DNA of 32,505 nucleotides. It comes from Clostridiales bacterium (GTDB lineage: Bacteria > Bacillota > Clostridia > Christensenellales > Aristaeellaceae). The notes beneath the pieces were generated by a model. The model did not search any database, was not told where the DNA came from, and saw only the letters and a program-made list of their open reading frames with translations. This document shows, piece by piece, positions 30,642 to 32,505 of the stretch; position 1 is the first letter of the stretch; each line of letters opens with the position of its first letter. A program made the translations under genes and the position numbers. The stretch is taken from NCBI GenBank assembly GCA_015056325.1, contig SVGL01000027.1:1-32505 (forward strand). The letters run 5' to 3'.

Positions 30642-31187
30642 ATGTCTCGTATCGGAAGACTTCCGATCACTGTTCCCGCGGGCGTGACGGTCACTGTTGA
30701 TAGCGACAACCTGGTCACCGTCAAGGGCGCCAAGGGCACCCTGACCCAGCAGGTCAATCCCGCTATCACCGTCAACCAGGAGGGCAACATCATTACCCTC
30801 ACCCGCCCCTCTGACGCTGCTCCCCACCGTGCGATGCACGGCCTGTACCGCACCCTGGTCAACAACATGGTGATCGGCGTTTCTGCCGGTTTCTCCAAGA
30901 CCCTGGAGCTGGTCGGTACCGGCTACCGCGCCGAGTGCAAGGACGGCAAGACTCTGACCATCAAGATCGGCTTCAGCCACGACGTTATCCGTGTGGCTCC
31001 CGAGAATGTGACCTACGAGACCCCCAACCAGACCACCATCGTGGTGAAGGGTATCGACAAGCAGGTCGTTGGCGCCCTGGCTGCTGACATTCGCTCCATC
31101 CGTAAGCCCGAACCCTACCATGGCAAGGGCATCAAGTACATCGATGAGCATGTCCGCCGCAAGGAAGGCAAGACCGGTAAGAAGTAA
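30642..31187 (+). CDS. rplF: Ribosomal protein L6
   Basis: 181 residues, uL6, near the factor-binding site. MSRIGRLPITVPAGVTVTVD, NNMVIGVSAGFSKTLELVGT, GYRAECKDGKTLTIKIGFSH and RKPEPYHGKGIKYIDEHVRR show the two repeated domains. GGAGGTG upstream of ATG 30642. Confidence 0.98.
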   Translation: MSRIGRLPITVPAGVTVTVDSDNLVTVKGAKGTLTQQVNPAITVNQEGNIITLTRPSDAAPHRAMHGLYRTLVNNMVIGVSAGFSKTLELVGTGYRAECKDGKTLTIKIGFSHDVIRVAPENVTYETPNQTTIVVKGIDKQVVGALAADIRSIRKPEPYHGKGIKYIDEHVRRKEGKTGKK

Positions 31188-31205
31188 GAAAGGGAGTGAC
31201 TGCAA

Positions 31206-31574
31206 ATGTTCAAGAAGCGTGACCGTGCGGAACTGCGTGAGATTCGTCATGCCCGCGTCCGCAAGAAGATCAGCGGCACCCCTGAAATGCCGCGTCTGTC
31301 CGTCTACCGCAGCCTGAAGCACATCCAGGTTCAGCTGATCGACGATGTCGCCGGTAAGACCCTGGCCGCCGCCTCCACCATGGAGAAGGGCATCCAGGAG
31401 CAGCTGAACGAGCTGGACAAGAAGGGCGCTGCCAAGCTGGTGGGCAAGCTCATTGCTGAGCGTGCCATCGCCGCTGGCTACAAGACCGTCGTCTTCGACC
31501 GTGGCGGCTATGTGTACACTGGCCGTGTGGCCGAAGTGGCCAATGGCGCCCGTGAAGCGGGTCTGGAATTCTAA
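31206..31574 (+). CDS. rplR: Ribosomal protein L18
   Basis: 122 residues, uL18, which carries 5S rRNA with L5. [40 protein letters not shown] and [20 protein letters not shown] are diagnostic; normal length. GGGAG upstream. Confidence 0.98.
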   Translation: MFKKRDRAELREIRHARVRKKISGTPEMPRLSVYRSLKHIQVQLIDDVAGKTLAAASTMEKGIQEQLNELDKKGAAKLVGKLIAERAIAAGYKTVVFDRGGYVYTGRVAEVANGAREAGLEF

Positions 31575-31593
31575 GAAGGAGGTAGCAACGGAA

Positions 31594-32091
31594 ATGCAAC
31601 GCTACGAACAGGCAAGCGAATTCAAGGATCGCCTGGTTGCTGTCAACCGCGTCTCCAAGACCGTTAAGGGCGGCCGCAACATGCGGTTCTCCGCGCTGGT
31701 CGTTGTGGGTGACGAGAATGGCCGCGTCGGCGCCGGTATGGGCAAGGCTGCGGAAATTCCCGAGGCCATCCGCAAGGCGAACGAAGATGCCAAGAAGCAC
31801 CTGGTGAATGTGCCCCTGAACGGCACTACCATCCCCCATGATGCCGTGGGCTACTTCTCCACCGCTAAGGCGGTGCTGCTGCCCGCTCCCGAAGGTACCG
31901 GCGTGATCGCCGGCGGCGCTGCCCGTGCGGTGCTGGAGCTGGCTGGCGTGAAGGACATCCGCACCAAGTCCTTCGGCACCAACAACCCCATCAACATGGT
32001 TAAGGCCACCATCGAGGCCCTCAAGCAGCTGCGCAGCGCTGAGGAAGTCGCCAAGATGCGCGGCAAGACCGTGGAAGAGATCCTGGGCTAA
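31594..32091 (+). CDS. rpsE: Ribosomal protein S5
   Basis: 165 residues, uS5, at the mRNA entry and decoding fidelity region. [60 protein letters not shown] and [20 protein letters not shown] are diagnostic. The start 31594 follows AAGGAGG by about 11 bases; the open frame extending back to 31453 overlaps rplR and is rejected. Confidence 0.98.
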   Translation: MQRYEQASEFKDRLVAVNRVSKTVKGGRNMRFSALVVVGDENGRVGAGMGKAAEIPEAIRKANEDAKKHLVNVPLNGTTIPHDAVGYFSTAKAVLLPAPEGTGVIAGGAARAVLELAGVKDIRTKSFGTNNPINMVKATIEALKQLRSAEEVAKMRGKTVEEILG

Positions 32092-32105
32092 GGAGGTAGA
32101 GAGAA

Positions 32106-32285
32106 ATGCTGAAGGTTACTCTGATCAAGTCTCCCATCGCCTCTCTGCCCAAGCACAAGGCGACCGTCGCCGCTCTGGGCCTGCACAAGGTTGGCCAGAC
32201 CGTCGTCAAGCCTGACAATGCCGCTATCCGCGGCCAGATCTTCGCCGTGAAGCACATGGTGAAGGTTGAAGAAGTCAACGAATAA
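32106..32285 (+). CDS. rpmD: Ribosomal protein L30
   Basis: 59 residues, uL30. [20 protein letters not shown] then [20 protein letters not shown] is the standard short bacterial form, ending [23 protein letters not shown] lies upstream in the 14-base gap after rpsE. Confidence 0.97.
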   Translation: MLKVTLIKSPIASLPKHKATVAALGLHKVGQTVVKPDNAAIRGQIFAVKHMVKVEEVNE

Positions 32286-32302
32286 TAAGGAGGAAACCCC
32301 GA

Positions 32303-32505
32303 ATGAAACTGCACGAGCTGCATCCCGCCGAGGGTTCCACCACCGCTGCCAAGCGTCTTGGCCGCGGCGTTGGCTCCGGTCTGGGCAAGACTGCTGGTAA
32401 GGGTCACAAGGGTGCCAAGGCTCGCTCCGGCGGCGGCAAGCGCCCCGGCTTCGAGGGCGGCCAGATGCCCCTGTACCGTCGTGTGCCCAAGAAGGGCTTC
32501 ACCAA
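32303..32505 (+). CDS. rplO: Ribosomal protein L15 (cut by window end)
   Basis: The first 67 codons of uL15 are inside the window: [20 protein letters not shown], then the Gly/Lys-rich rRNA-binding arm [20 protein letters not shown] and [27 protein letters not shown] precedes ATG 32303. The remaining C-terminal half lies beyond the window; secY would be expected next by family order. Confidence 0.97.
   Translation, partial: MKLHELHPAEGSTTAAKRLGRGVGSGLGKTAGKGHKGAKARSGGGKRPGFEGGQMPLYRRVPKKGFT

Overview
This is a chromosomal segment from a GC-rich Firmicute, most likely an anaerobic gut or rumen type of Clostridia. That placement is an inference. It rests on the zinc-binding (type Z) S14, the canonical Gram-positive order of the S10-spc ribosomal operon, a reverse rubrerythrin, soj/spo0J partition genes, a YycJ/WalJ-type hydrolase, a YugP-type zinc peptidase, strong AGGAGG ribosome binding sites and classical sigma-A promoters. 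No phage, IS element, CRISPR array or tRNA was seen.

Layout. 1-154: 5S rRNA (end of an rRNA operon) and its terminator. 156-1673: a promoter and three plus-strand genes (zinc-ribbon small protein, Nudix hydrolase, membrane zinc peptidase). 1685-3663 (minus): a GNAT acetyltransferase and a strongly diverged GuaA-like PP-loop protein whose glutaminase site is destroyed. 3812-4870: reverse rubrerythrin, a small membrane protein and a stray copy of the rubrerythrin 3' end. 4871-5401: a gene-poor stretch with two good promoters, hairpins and operator-like palindromes. 5402-9380: an mglBAC-type galactose/glucose ABC transporter plus a small coiled-coil membrane protein. 9518-12713: a lipoprotein gene broken at a G7 tract, a second GNAT, and a large secreted CotH-kinase protein. 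12760-13619: a membrane protein and its Xre-type regulator (minus), with tandem palindromic operators between divergent promoters. 13620-15418: parA and parB, separated by a GGAAT-rich inverted repeat. 15525-19459: a surface-glycan set (sugar transferase, split transketolase, secreted protein, LicD-type transferase). 19485-23005: MBL-fold hydrolase, CPBP protease, ABC-F ATPase. 23374-32505: promoter, structured leader and 21 ribosomal protein genes from rpsJ to a truncated rplO.

How they work together. The mgl genes form a complete importer: binding protein, double ATPase, permease. The sugar transferase, transketolase pair and LicD protein plausibly build or decorate a cell-surface polymer. 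ParA and ParB segregate the chromosome. The ribosomal genes form one long operon driven by one strong promoter. The observations most worth following are the GuaA-like protein without glutaminase or XMP-loop residues, the rubrerythrin tail duplication, the G7 frameshift in a lipoprotein gene, the tandem operators whose junction contains a parS-like core, a candidate small RNA upstream of mglB, and the structured ribosomal leader.
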